From Marchantia polymorpha subsp. ruderalis (lineage: Eukaryota > Streptophyta > Marchantiopsida > Marchantiales > Marchantiaceae): a stretch of 64,000 nt of DNA. The notes below the pieces were generated by a model, which was given only the letters and a program-made list of their open reading frames with translations, was not told the origin of the DNA and ran no database searches. Below, in pieces: positions 21,300 through 35,509 of this stretch. Each line of letters opens with the position of its first letter. Position 1 is the first letter of the stretch. Location of the stretch: the NCBI GenBank assembly GCA_037833965.1, contig AP031356.1, forward strand, positions 25,008,501 through 25,072,500. The letters run 5' to 3'. Position numbers and translations under genes: made by a program.

Positions 21300-24200
21300 T
21301 CACACATTTGTTAACTGTACACCTCTTTGCTGACAAAGTTGTCGTGTCGAGAGCAGATATGGATCATTTCTTGTAATCGATGTTGTTGCCTTCTTAAGTA
21401 AGGTCATGCACATCTCTCCCACTCTGTTCGCCTGCAACCACATTTCACATACGACATGAAGAAATGCACCTGAAATGAGGATTTAAGTCTGAGCTCTATA
21501 AGCAAACCTATAGAGTCAAGGTAGTGTCTGAAGTACTTACATCGAAGACCTGTAGAAGAGCAGTACAAGCATCGAGTGCTTGGAGACCTTGCTGAGCCTG
21601 CATGTAAACAACAGTAAAGTTAGAAAACACAAGCTTCTCTAGCCCTTTATAGCACGTGTCAACGAGATGATCCATAGGCGATTGAGTAGGAAGCTTTAGT
21701 TGCTTGCAAGTTCCAAACTAACCAACCTTGATTTATCTAACAACAGGTTCATGGATGGAGAATTTTGCGCATAAAATCCCCTACAGTTGTAAGCACTTAC
21801 AGAGTCAGCACCGTCGTTGGCAGCCGCAGTAATATTCTCCACGAGAATTTCAGTAAGAGATTCGAGCTCTTCGTGATACGAGTCATCTCCGAAAAACATG
21901 CCGTCATTGCTATCGACCTTGAAGAACCAGAAAAATTAGAAAAGATTTAAATGCAAGGAATTTGCAATACAGTAACGTGTCTTCTTCAGAATGAAACAGG
22001 AATGATGCATGTAAGCACATGGCCATACCTGGCTGTTTTGTATATGATAAGGTAGCCGTTCCTGAGCCAGCGCAGCTAGCATGGCCAGCACACCGCTCAA
22101 GACTTGTATTCTCCTCCGGCCTGGCGTCAACCTGAGAATATAAAAAAACCCGGACGTATGCAGATGACATCAATTGCGCGGTTTCAGATCCCAGCATCCG
22201 TTTCCTCCTTCGTCCTCTCTCTTTCCTCCCTATTCCCTTTTACTATGTAGCTTCATTGGAGAGGAATGTGAATAAAATTTGGAACATATATGTGAAATAG
22301 GAACAAGCAGATAAGGAGCTGATAATTGAATAGAACCTGCACGGTATAGAGGTATGGAGGAAACAAATACCACGGCTGCATTTCTAAAACATTCAAGAGG
22401 CCTTTCACAATGTAAAATCCTCCATGTTCCGGATGCCCTGTTGAAAAAATGACAAAGTTACAACTGAGAGTTCGAGACAGCTCAATATGAATTGCAAGAA
22501 AGAAGCACCAACCGCCTCAATCAATGAGCCTAGGAGCGCTTAATACGATGGGCATTGAATTTTACAAATATATAAACTGCCAGGGCTCCTTCCCACTCAG
22601 AGGGCGAGTGTGGAACCACTTTTACGATCACCAAAATTATCATGTAAGCAAAAAAGTAAGAAAGCTGAGCTCTGGATAGCTGCATACAAAGTGTGTGAAG
22701 AATAACAAGCAGGATATATACACATCAGCTTTTCAGGAATTTAATGTCTGACCTGGCATTACAACAAGAAATGCGGAAAGTTTTACTAGGAACATAGAAA
22801 TTCCTTCCAAGTCTCCGGCCTTGACATCTGCTCAGGTAAAAAGTTTCCCCCATTGACTAAAAATTGTCAGCAACTTGCAACCGTATCAATATAGGTAAGC
22901 CTCTTCTTTCTGAACCCTCGCTCTAACGCAATGTAAATTCCTTGGACCCGCTAAAACGGGCGTGAGTACTAGCATCCTTGCATGTTTATTCCATACTCAT
23001 AAGAGCTTTAACAAAAAATTGTCTCAGAACATACTTTGCATCTTTCCTAGTCAAAAATGGGAGCAAAACAGCTGACCCACCATCTTTGCTGGTGACGTCC
23101 TGGAGGCTAGAAAGAGTACTTTTCACCGCGCTCTCTGCGTGCGATGGCAGCGCATTCATCAAAGCCACCTGCAAAAGGAGTCATAACTTCGAAGTATGAA
23201 CAATGATACAAAAGCACAACAGATTAAGATTACGGAACATTGGTTATATGAAGCAACACTTTCCTATTTTTAGTCCTACATTACTCGGTGTCGTCTAAAA
23301 TCTACGAATATTGAGCTCTTACCTCTGCAGTTTCTAAAAAGAGATTGATTCGTGTAACTAAACTGTTGATTGAAGGGATAGTTATCTCATTGAATGTGAC
23401 GCAAGCCTTGACAAAATCTCTCGTTCGCTTGTTGTGAGAACCCTTGACCATCTTTAAAGTCGTCATGGCAAGTCGGTTGCTGGCATGAATAACTGTCACC
23501 TGTTGCAAAATTTGGAACCTAAATTAGGTGTCCCCTCAACTTCGCTCCCATCATCTAGAAGAAAAAACCACAGAACTCTCCTTTGCGTGTTTCTACAAGT
23601 TCACTGAAGGATGTGACAACTGCTGCCGTCCAAAGCCTGCCTGAGTTCAGAGCATTATCGAAAGTGTCTCTTTAACGAAATCGTCTAACACAGCTAAATG
23701 ATCATTTTCATGAATACACAAGATACGCATCCGAAATACATTCTGAACATCGACCATCTTGTTCGTGAGAAGAAAGGAGGGTCGAGGAGCAGAATACAAT
23801 ATGTACAACTTCTAGACCAAAAACGGTAACCTACTCGTAAAGGGTCCATGTCTGCAAAAGTTCCTCGGCAATCTACCAAGAAAGCAAGGTGCTGCTCCAA
23901 ATCGCGATCAAAGTCGACCTGCCACAAATACGACGTGAGCGGGGACATCAATAAGCCTTACAATGCGGGTAGGTAGGGTGTGTGACTGTTACACTGTAAG
24001 ACTCTCTTCTGCATAGCATGTTCATTACATTATGTGAACTAACCCTTGCAAGCAAAGCACAACTCACATCTTGAACAAAACTTACATCAATGAACCTACA
24101 ATGTATCCAAACGATCAAAAGTCCTACCAGCTGCACATAGCGCACGATTAGCCGGGTAATTTGGCGTCGATCATCATCACTGCTCAAGCTATCTAGTGAA

Positions 24201-27200
24201 TCGTGCAGTACTCTTGCAGCTTCAAATACTGCATGCCTTGTAACCGGATCACGAACTTGCTTATTGCTCCTGATAAATGACACGTGCTTCAGTTGTCAAG
24301 CGACATGTAAGACAAAACACATACAGTAAAGCACCTCAAGCAATCACCTGGCTTTATACCAATATTCGTATCTCTCCACTCTGCAGAGTGGAGAAATACG
24401 AAAACGAGAAATGTACTGGTCAAATTGCTACATTCTTATTGCAAAAACCTCGAATGCTTTAACAGGAAGATACCTCAAATTTGGTCATATATGACTTCGA
24501 CATCTCTTATGTGTACGATATCCAATTAAAGCAGGTTTGGATAAAGTTGGAGATTTACCTTGAAATAGATGACAATATCCTTTTGTAAACTGAAATTCGC
24601 GTATCTCCATAAAAAACATCCAGAATATCAACGAAGTGGTCCTGTGACGAAGACAAAGACAGTCCATTCCCTGTTAAGAGTTGACTCGCAAAAGTTATAG
24701 ATCTATTGTCCCGGAAAAACCCCTGACTCCGTACCTCTTGTCACTATCATGATGCAGCAGTCATGTCCTCGTAGACCAAGAGTCCACGAAACGTAGGCAT
24801 GAAACCCAAAATATACAATACAAATGAGCTGATCAACACCATGAGCAAGAATTTCTTACAAGTTGTAACACGTGACTAAGGTCGGTATAATGTGTAACGA
24901 GCTTGAAGACTATTGACTCCAACGACGCAAGAACTCCATCGTTGACTTCGCCTTTCTTCACATGCCTCATAATGTCCCGTAAAATTATTAAAATTTCTGC
25001 TTCCTGTGATTGCAAGCACGATGGTGAGATTTTAAAGCGTTGCCCCTCAATTCTTTGTAATCTGTCCTTGAATCATAACCCAAACTTTTGCAGAAGCCTG
25101 CGTTTGACAAGCGTTCCTGTTTACATTTTAGTTTACTTACCGTACAATTCTGTAATATATACTCAACAAACACATCCGCGACTGATATATATTCGCCCAG
25201 ATTCGTATACTTCATTACTACCTGCACCAACAAACTGAACTCATCAGGACCCACCTGCCATAGTCTGAACAACAGCCCCCAACTCCTGCCTGGTGGTGCT
25301 CCTATAACAACAAAGTGAGCCGATGAGATTTCGACGGCTTCGCTAAGAAAGTAAGTGGATTATGCGTATCGTGATTGCGGTTGTGTTAAGGTGATGCAGC
25401 TATCGAAGCACTTTACAATAGGACAATAGACAGTTCAAATAACACGAGATCAACCGTAAGGGCTTAATATCTTGGAGGTAAAATCATACGGGCTCTATCT
25501 AAGGCATGACCCGATGCACTAGAGCTGTCAAGTTTTAAAACTCGATCGAAGCATGGCATACATCCTGCTGAGGATATCGAGAAATTCACTGGACAAGAGT
25601 ATCAAGAACAGAAACCTGCATGCGACTTGCGGAAATGGAAAGCAGCCAGACAGTCACAATCCATGGGATGAATCACACATATAAGAGACAGAAATGGAAC
25701 ATGGTAGACAACAACGAGCGCGGCCGCACTGTCTAAACAAAGTGTAGTTAAGTTCCTCAAATTGGATGCGAGAAACGGAACCAGAGAACATCAACATAAT
25801 CTACCCGACGTGCATCAAAAAATCGTCACATTGTCCCAGCTGCTTCCTTAATGGCTGCCAGGGTCAAGAGGATCTGCACTGGACCGCGCGGTGGTTTCGG
25901 ATAACTCAAATTCTACAGACCATGCAGAATTCCCATAACTGGTGCCCAGACCTACTATAGAGATTGTATAGCACAGGTGAACCTTTGAATGGTACTAAAA
26001 AATTGAAAGCCCTGGAGAGAACGTAGGATGAAGGCAAGTAGTCCATAGAGAAGAGGAAGTCCCTAAACAGACGGAAAAAGAAGACAACCGAGACCTAGTT
26101 AACATTTTACAATTGATCAATACGGGCCTTGGGTCTGTGACTGAATTTGAAAGGTGTGGCAGTACATTGAAGGCCTATTAAGTCACATTTAGCTGCATAC
26201 ATACATTCATTTTATGAGTTTGTTCCGGTTATCTTACCCTCCAAACGTCATTCAAGACGGTCAATCGAAACTCACGAGGCGGACTACACTCGCAAAGCTT
26301 TAAACCCAGCAAGCGGTAGTTCATGTACTGGGTAGACACAAGACAACGTATTAGTAACAAAGTTCATTTGACCTGAGAGCCATTGAGCTTTACTGATTAC
26401 ATGTTGTCTAGATATACGTAGATAAAGGCCTCGTGAACTGGAAGGAAAACCATCGACAGCAACAGCAATATCACAGAAATTCGTTCTTTAGGCCGAGACG
26501 GAATGTGGCGTCCGGAATCTTCATAAGACTTGAGTTAAATTATCATGGTACTATCTTATATCGAACAGTTGTTGGAATACGTGTTTATGAAGAATAGGTC
26601 TCACCTGAGGCATGGATAAATCAATTGAAGACTTGACAATCTTTGAAATGTCCAAAGCATGATTACCCACATATGTTGCAGGTAAATTCTTCAGCAGATG
26701 ATGTACGACCACAGAGACAGGAGCTATAAATCCTGGAGATGGTGCATCAACACTTATATCATCTTCCTGAACTTCTCCAAAAACCTCCAGGAAATACGCC
26801 ATCTCCTTCTGCACAGAAGAAGCTTGAACTGTCAATTGCATACATCTCCCTAGCTCAATTGATTCCGAACTTAATAAAATTTAAATCTATCACAACGTGT
26901 TGATGAACTTGAATCAGGACTTCGTATAATACCAACCAAAAACAAACAAAAACAAAAAAACAAAAGAAAAATCTTTCAGTTCCAAGCAGCATTGTCCTGT
27001 AGTTTATTTTGAACCTGTACATTCAACTATAGTCGACATTTATATCCCATGATAAACCCTAGTTCCTTCCAGAGCACGACAACATAAAGTAAAGAAAATC
27101 ACGTGCTGACCTCATTTGCTTGCTTAAATAAACATTGCATGATCCATTCGAAAACTGGTTCAATCAAAATGATTGAGAGTCTGCGGTCTGCTCCCGCTTT

Positions 27201-30200
27201 GGTAAGCCTTGAGTCAAAGTCTCCGGCCAGCAGTCTTTGAAACAGAATCAAGTAATCCTTGAGTCCACTTATTAGGTAAACTGCAGACGTGATCGTTTCG
27301 ATACTAATCAGCAGGTTATTGCTTTTCAGCGAAGTCAACTCCATCAATGGTCACATAATCAATAATTTTCATCATCGAGGATAAAATCATCATGCGTGAC
27401 CCTAGATGACTGGGGCTAATGATTCCTTTCAGCTCGCATTGTCTGACAAATCAAAAAGCCTCTAGCAGTAAGTCAGAAAGTCTAAACTAGGGATAACTAG
27501 TAGATCGTTCAGAATTTAAGCTTAAAAGTCTGATCTGATCAATGCCATCAGCGTCTTAACCCCATGCGTAACATGATTTTCTTGGTCACAGCCCAACTTC
27601 ATTCCTCTCGTCAGGACACCACCAGCGAAGCTAGCCTACAATTAGCTTTTTGATTCTGGAAACAACCTCGCGGGTTCTGGGGCATCGAAGAAGGTAGTGG
27701 CAGCTCCAAAGAATTGATAAGGGCGGCAAAATTATGCAGCGCCCCAGACGAACCTAGACCAGCAGAAAAACATACTGGCGAAGTGAGACCAGATTGAATC
27801 CAGAAATATTGATTCCCTAGGATCAAACAGTAACATATTGAAAGATAAATTTAGTGAATCTGTAAAGTACTTGATTTCTTCTGGCAACTTACAAATAAGG
27901 ATATAAGATATTATGCTTTCAAAATCTCTTAATGTACACCTTAAAAGCAGAAAGGCAAGTACACGCACTTGATTCTAAAGGCATAGTAGCTCGAGATCTG
28001 CGCGCCAAATAGAGATGAGCGTAGGCAGATGCTAATGGATCGGAAAGGCCCCTCATCATCTGTGTCACCCGCTGGAACGTTGATATCGGAGGGTCTTTTT
28101 CCAGAAACAACATACAACGCACGATTGCTAGTTCCAAGTAGCTGCCGAAACAAGAACAATTTGGATGAAATAATCAGTTTACAAACCGAAAGCTTCCCAA
28201 GAGTTTCAAGAGGTTGCAACCAAAACTTTCGTACTTAAGATGGTGCAAAACATATGTCAACTGCATCTGACAAATATACATGTTAACTTTTATGATGAAA
28301 TGATAGCAAAGTCCAATTCTGAAAAGTTATATAGAGCCTACTGTGACCTTCATGTACAGAGCATGCCATAAAAGAATACAGACGTCTGCATACAGAGTGT
28401 GAAGTGCTTTGCAGGTTGTGACTCTACATAAGTGCAGGAGTAGTCAGATTCTCAGACCGAAGAGGAAGAGTAATTCACCCACATGCGAGGAAGTAACTCT
28501 CTAATTGATCCGATCTTGTAAAACCAGTTGAAGCATGTATCTTTCGCTTCCTGCCTAACATCTTCCGCAGTGAAATTGACTGCAAAACAGGAAAAATAAA
28601 AAGCTTAGAGGGTGGTCTCTTTTCCTTTACAGTCCTTCAGGTAACAGTCCACGAAAGGGAACTAAAATCCGCCTCGGAATCTACGAAGTCGGTGTGCATA
28701 ACAGTATGATGGGCAAGTACCTGGAAGAGGAGATATCAATTTCCCATCTTCATCACACTCTGCTTTTTTCTTGATACGGTTCCATACTAGATTTCCAACA
28801 GTGTCCATCACATCAGTTACCAACACAAAAAGTGTCGGATAAAACTGAGGTACTGATGTATCTGACAACAGCCTGGCCACCTGCCACAAATTAGTGACGG
28901 TAAATTGCAGACCCGTAATGAACCATAATATATAGGATATATACACTGTGATGAACAGAACTCAAAGAAAAGTAGAACACTAGGAGGACTTTGACTTCAA
29001 CGCCAACTCTGGATTTCCTTCCAAATCCAGAAAGTCCTAACAAAAAATAACAGATAAAAAAAAGTGTTGACAATGTGACTTGAAGCCTGTGATGACAAGA
29101 TGAAATATCGGACAGCACAGTCTACAAATATATAGCGACTTGAATCGTGTCTGCTTACCTTGATAGAAAGACGAAGGGCTGCAACACGTTCACTATTGAT
29201 CCATGCTTGTGAGATCTCCTCGTTTAATTCTTTGAGACGCGTCACATACTCTTGTTGGGATATTATTTTGGTTTCCTCTCGAGCTTCTTTCTCTGGATTT
29301 TCTAGCTCTTCTAGATGAGCGGCACTAACAGACCTCCCACGAACTTCAAAAGTCAAAGACAAAACGCAGAGTCATAAGGCAGTAACATCATTATTACAAT
29401 GTAACCGCAACAATTTTTCATATGTATTCGAGTTACCCCGTCGATTGATTAACAAAAGCACTAAGGATAAAACCTGTGAATCGCCATCTGTACGAAAACA
29501 TTTGCTCAACACTCAATGTCATTCCTACCCAGCGTCAATATGCACACATCTCCATAATTCTGAATTTCATCTCCTAGCTGAAAGTATTCTGATTATGAAA
29601 TGCAAAGAACTATCGTCCACAGGACTGATGGAATGTAATTACCTTTAGGCTCTTTCGACAATATATCGAAGGTCTGCAATTCACAATAAAGAGTTAAGCC
29701 AGCGAAGGTAACTCCAGGTATACACATGCAACTCTAAAAGCAGACTCCTCATATGATGTTGGTTCAGAAAATATAAAGCTGAGAATTCTACCCACATTAG
29801 GTACTGTAAAACAAACATTCATCAAACAAAGATGTGTCTGAATCTATTGCTACTTCACTCTGCAGCCTCATTGTCGGCTGCTTAGGAGGGAAAGGTCGAA
29901 CGCGAGGATAAGGACATGTGTAGACTCTTACTGCTGACACCGTTATTGTGCCTGTGGATGTGAATCTCTGCATAATAGATAACTTGTAAGCATCCCATTC
30001 GGCCGCGGCAGCTTCTGCGCGCTCGTCTGAGGCACCCTTGGTGATCCGTCGTGATAACCTTGGAATGTATTTCACGGTGTCCTCCGTCGGCAAGGAATCT
30101 TGCGAAGACAATACTCCAAGAGGATCCTCGAACGTCACTTCTAGGGGATCCTCAGAAGCTTTTTCATTTTTTTCTTCATCCTAAAAGCCATCAAACACCA

Positions 30201-32329
30201 AATACGTCAACATTGGAATCCTTCAACTGCCAGCAGAATGTAGTATGCAACTTATTGCCGTAAGAAATTCGAGTTCTTGACTCTACAAAACTTCGATGAC
30301 GATCGGAGGTAAATCAGAAGAGGAAGCGGACTTCCGAACGTCTCAAAACCCTGTTTAATACTGATAATACATGGATACGAGTCCATCAAATGTTAAGTAA
30401 GATTATATGCGCAAACAATGTCACAACACTAAAGTTGCTGATGCCCAAGTGTCTGTTAGTTGCGCTAAGACTGTTTGTAGAAAAAATGGAGAAGTAAAAA
30501 ATTTTAAAAAAATGTTCGAGATACGAGGAAGGAGAGACACCTTTATCGAGCATAGTTACAGTAGAACCAAGAATTTATATGTTCGACCAATAAGTATATA
30601 GAAAAAACAGCTGACATGATAGAGGTTCCGATCGCTGCCAAGAGACATTCATTCTACTGTTTGCAGACACCAGTCAGGAAACTTACAAAGACAGCAGAAC
30701 TGGGTGACAACCTTTGGAACCATTGCATGAGGACTTAATAAGAGCAACGTTGTAGAATCTATAAGAGCATAAAGTACCGAGAATCCATGGTGGACGAAGG
30801 TCGCTATTTATATATACTGCGGTCACCAAGGAAAACTTACAATCCAGCTGAAAGACACCTGATACTCCAAAGGAGAAAGAAGTAAGGGACGAATTAGCAG
30901 CATGGCCGATGAGAGTATGCTAATTTCCTTACAAATCGGAAAAGAAGTTGTTAATTTTAGTTCCAGAATGCTTCAGCCTTCGACCTCGCTTTACTTCAAC
31001 GTAGGCAGAGCAGTCCAACAGTACCAATCAGGAAAAACCAAGATTCATGGAGAACAAACCATGAGAATTGAGTTCTCATGAAGTACGTTGACACAAAAAT
31101 AGCAGGACAGTACATGAAGAGATAGAAGATTGTTCACTGCGTTTATCAGTCTAGAACATGCTGAGAATCAGGACTTCTGACTGAAACTATGCAGACTTGG
31201 ATCCCAACATCGACGTGGCTTCAAAGCAGTTCTTCTCATGTATAGACGCGATATTTGCAATACATAAAAATAGTACTACCCAGTAATGATGAGAGATACC
31301 GCACTGCATGCATTGCACATAAAGCGAGTGAAGCAGGGAACTACTGAACAATTCTAAGAGATAATTGTTCTCCACCAGAGAGATGGCATTGCTCGGCTAT
31401 TTCGGGGCGTTAAGACGAGAAAGGATAACCTTTCTGTGGGTCTGTCTTTTGCCCTCAATCTAATCACTCCAAATGTGATGCGTCACATGCACTTGAAGCT
31501 TCATCGTTGATGAATCTCTTGCGAGGTAAGCACAAACAAAAACATACTTTTTTTATTCAACTCGTCCTCATGCTCTGGAGTTCATTCATCTACTCGGCAT
31601 CACTTGAGCTACTAAATACTCAGGAAAATCAGTAAGATATCAGGGCCTGCTTTGTAAGAATATTTTTTTTGTTAACCACTGAAGACGAAAATTGATTGAT
31701 TGACCAATTGAGAAGCTCAAGCACACAAATTGAACTTATGATGTAAAACATCAATGGAAACAGTATATTCAGAAGATAAATGTAACGGGCAGAAAGCATT
31801 CAACACCTCTCCTTCGTTCATTTTCATTTTTATTTTTTTATTTTTCGTTCATCTTCTTCCCCATTTATCATCCACAGTCAGCGTTTCACCGAAAATTCAT
31901 CAGCTGAACTGAGCAACATGGTAATTGTGATCTACCTCAATTTCAAGAATTTCGAAAATTACATGATCACGTGACCGTGACTTCCAACTTCACTTCGTCG
32001 ACAATTTTTGATGTGTTATCTTCAAGTTGAGATTAATCATATTATTCATCTGGATAAATCTGAACTGCAATTAGCAATTGTACTACTTTCACAGAGAATC
32101 AGGTGTTGTTCTTGAGAATGTAACCACTAACCTCAAAAGAGCCAAAGGTCCTGCTCTTTGTGAGCTGATGGACGCCAGCAAACCCTTTATCTGCATTGAT
32201 TCTGCCACTGAGAGGAGAAACCTTCTCGACATTGGTCACTGAACTCTTCAATGGATTTTGCGTGGTAGGCTTTCCACGGAGAGCTAAAGAAGCTGCCTCT
32301 TGCTCATACTGCCTCACGCGAATCTGCAT
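21300..32329 (-). CDS. VPS35L: VPS35L (retriever complex large subunit), 23 exons
   Basis: Homologue of human VPS35L/C16orf62 and Arabidopsis At1g50730, the alpha-solenoid subunit of retriever (with VPS26C and VPS29), which recycles cargo from endosomes. Exons: 32132-32329, 29932-30180, 29643-29673, 29159-29343, 28721-28880, 28483-28579, 27969-28141, 27111-27280, 26605-26808, 26238-26327, 25141-25221, 24860-25003, 24559-24641, 24128-24269, 23835-23918, 23323-23499, 23081-23168, 22753-22827, 22371-22437, 22029-22131, 21801-21917, 21541-21597, 21300-21431. All junctions are phase-consistent and give 968 residues, close to the human 963. Hallmark blocks: [20 protein letters not shown] (about residue 225), [37 protein letters not shown] (residues 703-722) and [20 protein letters not shown]. 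The N terminus has the plant form, starting [17 protein letters not shown]. Least certain points are the exon 7-8 junction, exon 3 and the last exon's acceptor; a further small exon in the 1.95-kb first intron is possible. Confidence 0.9.
24365..24402. repeat. 38-bp near-perfect palindrome in VPS35L intron 13
   Basis: The two 19-base arms meet at the CTGCAG centre (24381-24386) with a single mismatched pair (24372 with 24395). There is no spacer, so it can form a cruciform in DNA or a long stem in the transcript. Confidence 0.9.
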
Positions 32330-34879
32330 CTTTCTTCTTTATCTGCTCCTTCTCAAATGCTGCTCGTGCTAATATTCAAGTGCTCTAAATTTCTACATCC
32401 GCATGAGACCGATTAAAAAACGCAATCCGAAACTTTGATTTTCGCGGGCGATCGTGTCAAAGCTCGCGCAGCATGCATGATTCCCCTTGTCGATTATTTT
32501 GCCAATCCAAATTTAAGATTCAATTCTTACATCAACAGGCTGCGCGCTCGCTCGATTTGATCGAGCTCGCATTCTCCCCTAGCGCAGTGACACAACTACG
32601 CAAGACTGTGTGTGGAAGATACGGGTAGTCCAACACGGTAGCACTTACGAAGGTACCATAGTTGCGGTCAGCTTGTAAACTGGTTCCACAGTTTGTCAAT
32701 ATAGACGGTCATTCTATCAAACTATTATCAATACTTATTTTGGGACCAATTGCATAAACAACTGTATGGGAGAACAAGATGAAGACTAAAAAGTATGAAA
32801 TAAGGTGACATCACAGTTTTTAACAATCCGTACATTAATAGAAATTATTCGTTTGCATAGCACTGCCCACTGCTAAATGCAGAGGAAATTCAACATATAT
32901 CTTGCAACGCGTTATAAAATTGGACAAAAGAATAATGTCCGCTATGATGGTTTCTCATAGTCTTTTCTGAACATGTGAAAACCTGTGTCTATTTCTAAAT
33001 TTCTAAAAATTATTTTAAATTTCTTACAATTTAAATACATTTACACATACAACAACTTTTATGGAATAAAATTATTATTTTTTAAATTCAAAAGACTTAA
33101 TCACAAGAAATTTTATTTTTCATCCCATTTCATATTAAATTCTAATCTACATTGCCAAAATTTCATATTAAATTGCGAAAATGATGTTATATTCAACACA
33201 TCAAATCAAGGGTTAATTTCATAAAAATAAAAATAAATTATTGAATTAATAATTTTTATTGCATAGATTTAAATTAGATACAAATATAGTTATAAATATT
33301 TATTTAAAATAAATATATAATAATTAATGATGTATAAATTTAAATTAGATTCAGATATTCGAAAGTTACTCAATTAAAAACCATCAAGTTTGTATTAAGT
33401 TTATATTAATTTTATAAAGTCATTTGTAAATCATAAGACCATCAAAATTAATCAGTTATAGGAAAGCTCTAGGCAGTGTTATCAAAATTCAGTATATGAG
33501 TATTAGCATCCAACTTTGTGTGTTGAAAGAAAAACCGTCAATATTTGTTCTATGAAAAAATATTTTTTATCCAAATTTTTTAATTGATAAACTTTATTAT
33601 ATTGAACAACACATCATTATGTTTGGAAAAAATTTGAAATTTTATGAGAGAAATTTTGTTTAACAGAAAATTTTCATTTATGTAAATATTTCACTTTAAT
33701 TTGAATTAATCAAAATAATCATCTCAAATGTGATTGATGTTTTTCAATTCTTTATTCTGTTCTTATTTTATCAACGCATTTTCAATGGATAAAAATTTCA
33801 AAAATTATGGACGGAAAACTTTCATTTTTTACATATCAGTATATTAATTTACAAATTTACAAAAGGATTCATGTTGAAAACTAACATGAATCATTTTTTT
33901 CTTTTAGCAATTCCTATACCAAAGGTTTTGTTATAGCTCTATGTATACAATTATTGCTCAATTATTTCATTAGATTCAAATTAATCAATTTTCTTTACAT
34001 CACTTACATTGAACATTTGGGAATAACGTGTACAGCTTTTTTATATAAATTAATCACTCTACAGCGTTGAATTTTTTATACCCATGATAAAATGTAAACC
34101 TCATTCCACAATAAAAATTAAATAATATTCTATGATTTTTCATATGATCTTTTTTGTTCATCTTAATGCATTTCTGTATTTTGAAATTTTCAAATCTTTA
34201 TTTTTTCTTAGAAAACTGCTATTTTTTGTAATCAAAAAATACTATGAACTCAATTTTATTTTTTTTATTCATATCAAAAGCTTGTGTTATGTGACATTAA
34301 TCCCATATCTTCAGCAATTGATATTGTGACGAATATCAACCAATTGTATAACCAATATTTTGTAAACATATTTGCATAAATTTGCAAATAAAAAAATCAT
34401 AATTTTTTCATTTTTGAATTTTGCCATTTTCATAACTCATATAAATATATCAGCAATAAATTATTATTTTCAAAATCAAAAGATGAAGTGAAAAAACATA
34501 AATATATTACGAGTAGATGCATAAAAAAATATTTAACCAATATTTTTTCAATATTGATTATATTTTAGATCAAAATATTATTTGTAGACAATTTATGTAT
34601 AATAAGAAGTATTTATATCTATTTCAATTGATAAACAGTAGTAGTTTTAATAATATCAAACATTGTTCATTCTATATTATTTAACATCAGATTTTATTTT
34701 TATAGAAATAAATCATCTTCATGAGTAAATTTAAGTCTTATCGAACACTAAACAACATTGACTAGTTTTTCTAGTTAGTTATTAGAGTATATTTTTAATT
34801 ATATATAGTTAATTCATATATTGTTCAACTGTATATGCTTGTACTTGTAGAAACTTAACCTAGTCTAACTGTTAATACA

Positions 34880-35130
34880 AGTGACTGTCAAACAATTCAG
34901 CACAACGAGTCCACGCAAAGTACACAAAGATGTAACGTGCTTCACCACATAGGGCTACGTCTTTGACCGAGGGAATACAACTCGTATGTATTGATAAGAA
35001 GAAGTAATAGTTATACAGTGAATCTATGGAGTTAAATACCCCAAATTAGGAGATGGCTAGCTAAACTTAGCTAGCAAGAATTCACCCCAAACACACGAAT
35101 TAACCTCAAGAGTATCATACTTAATTAATC
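34880..35130 (+). mobile_element. LTR-like islet in AT-rich DNA
   Basis: This block of higher GC contains 'CACATAGGGCTACGTCTTTG', then ACCGAGGGAATACAACTCGT and 'TATTGATAAGAAGAAGTAATAG', phrases typical of plant LTR 3' portions. A perfect inverted repeat, GCTAGCTAA/TTAGCTAGC, lies at 35056-35075. No internal coding region or partner LTR is visible. It may be a solo-LTR remnant. Confidence 0.3.
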
Positions 35131-35472
35131 CATTAGATGAATACCATACAAAATGAATTGTGATTTTCATTTATGCAATTTATGTTTTTTTAAATGATAT
35201 TCTATTTCATGAGTATAATCCAAATAGTTGAACAAAGTATATCATTGCAGTTTGTTTGTTTCTATTGTATGTGTGTGCATTGTGTGGATAAAATTATGTC
35301 CTTTGTGCAATTATGTGAATGTTTGCATCAAACATCTTTAACCATTTCATGAATTTAGAAAGTATAAAAGAAAATTAGTTGTAATATACCATTGAAATTT
35401 AAAATCTGTGTGTCTACAACAATTATATGTGGATGAGATTATATTAGAACAAGTATTTCAATCTATTTATGA

Positions 35473-35474
<2 letters not shown>

Positions 35475-35507
<33 letters not shown>
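35475..35507. repeat. (AT)n microsatellite
   Basis: About 33 bases of alternating A and T. Confidence 0.9.

Positions 35508-35509
<2 letters not shown>

Noticed and set aside
22337-22370. Longer version of VPS35L exon 19 ending at GTGCAG|GTTCTA
   Set aside because: It puts exon 20 out of frame; the donor TG|GTATTTG at 22370 restores frame and the family sequence.
27732-27968. Open frame between VPS35L exons 7 and 8, considered as an additional exon
   Set aside because: Exon 7 (GAATCAA|GTGCGT) joins exon 8 in phase and matches the family; this frame has no similarity to VPS35L.
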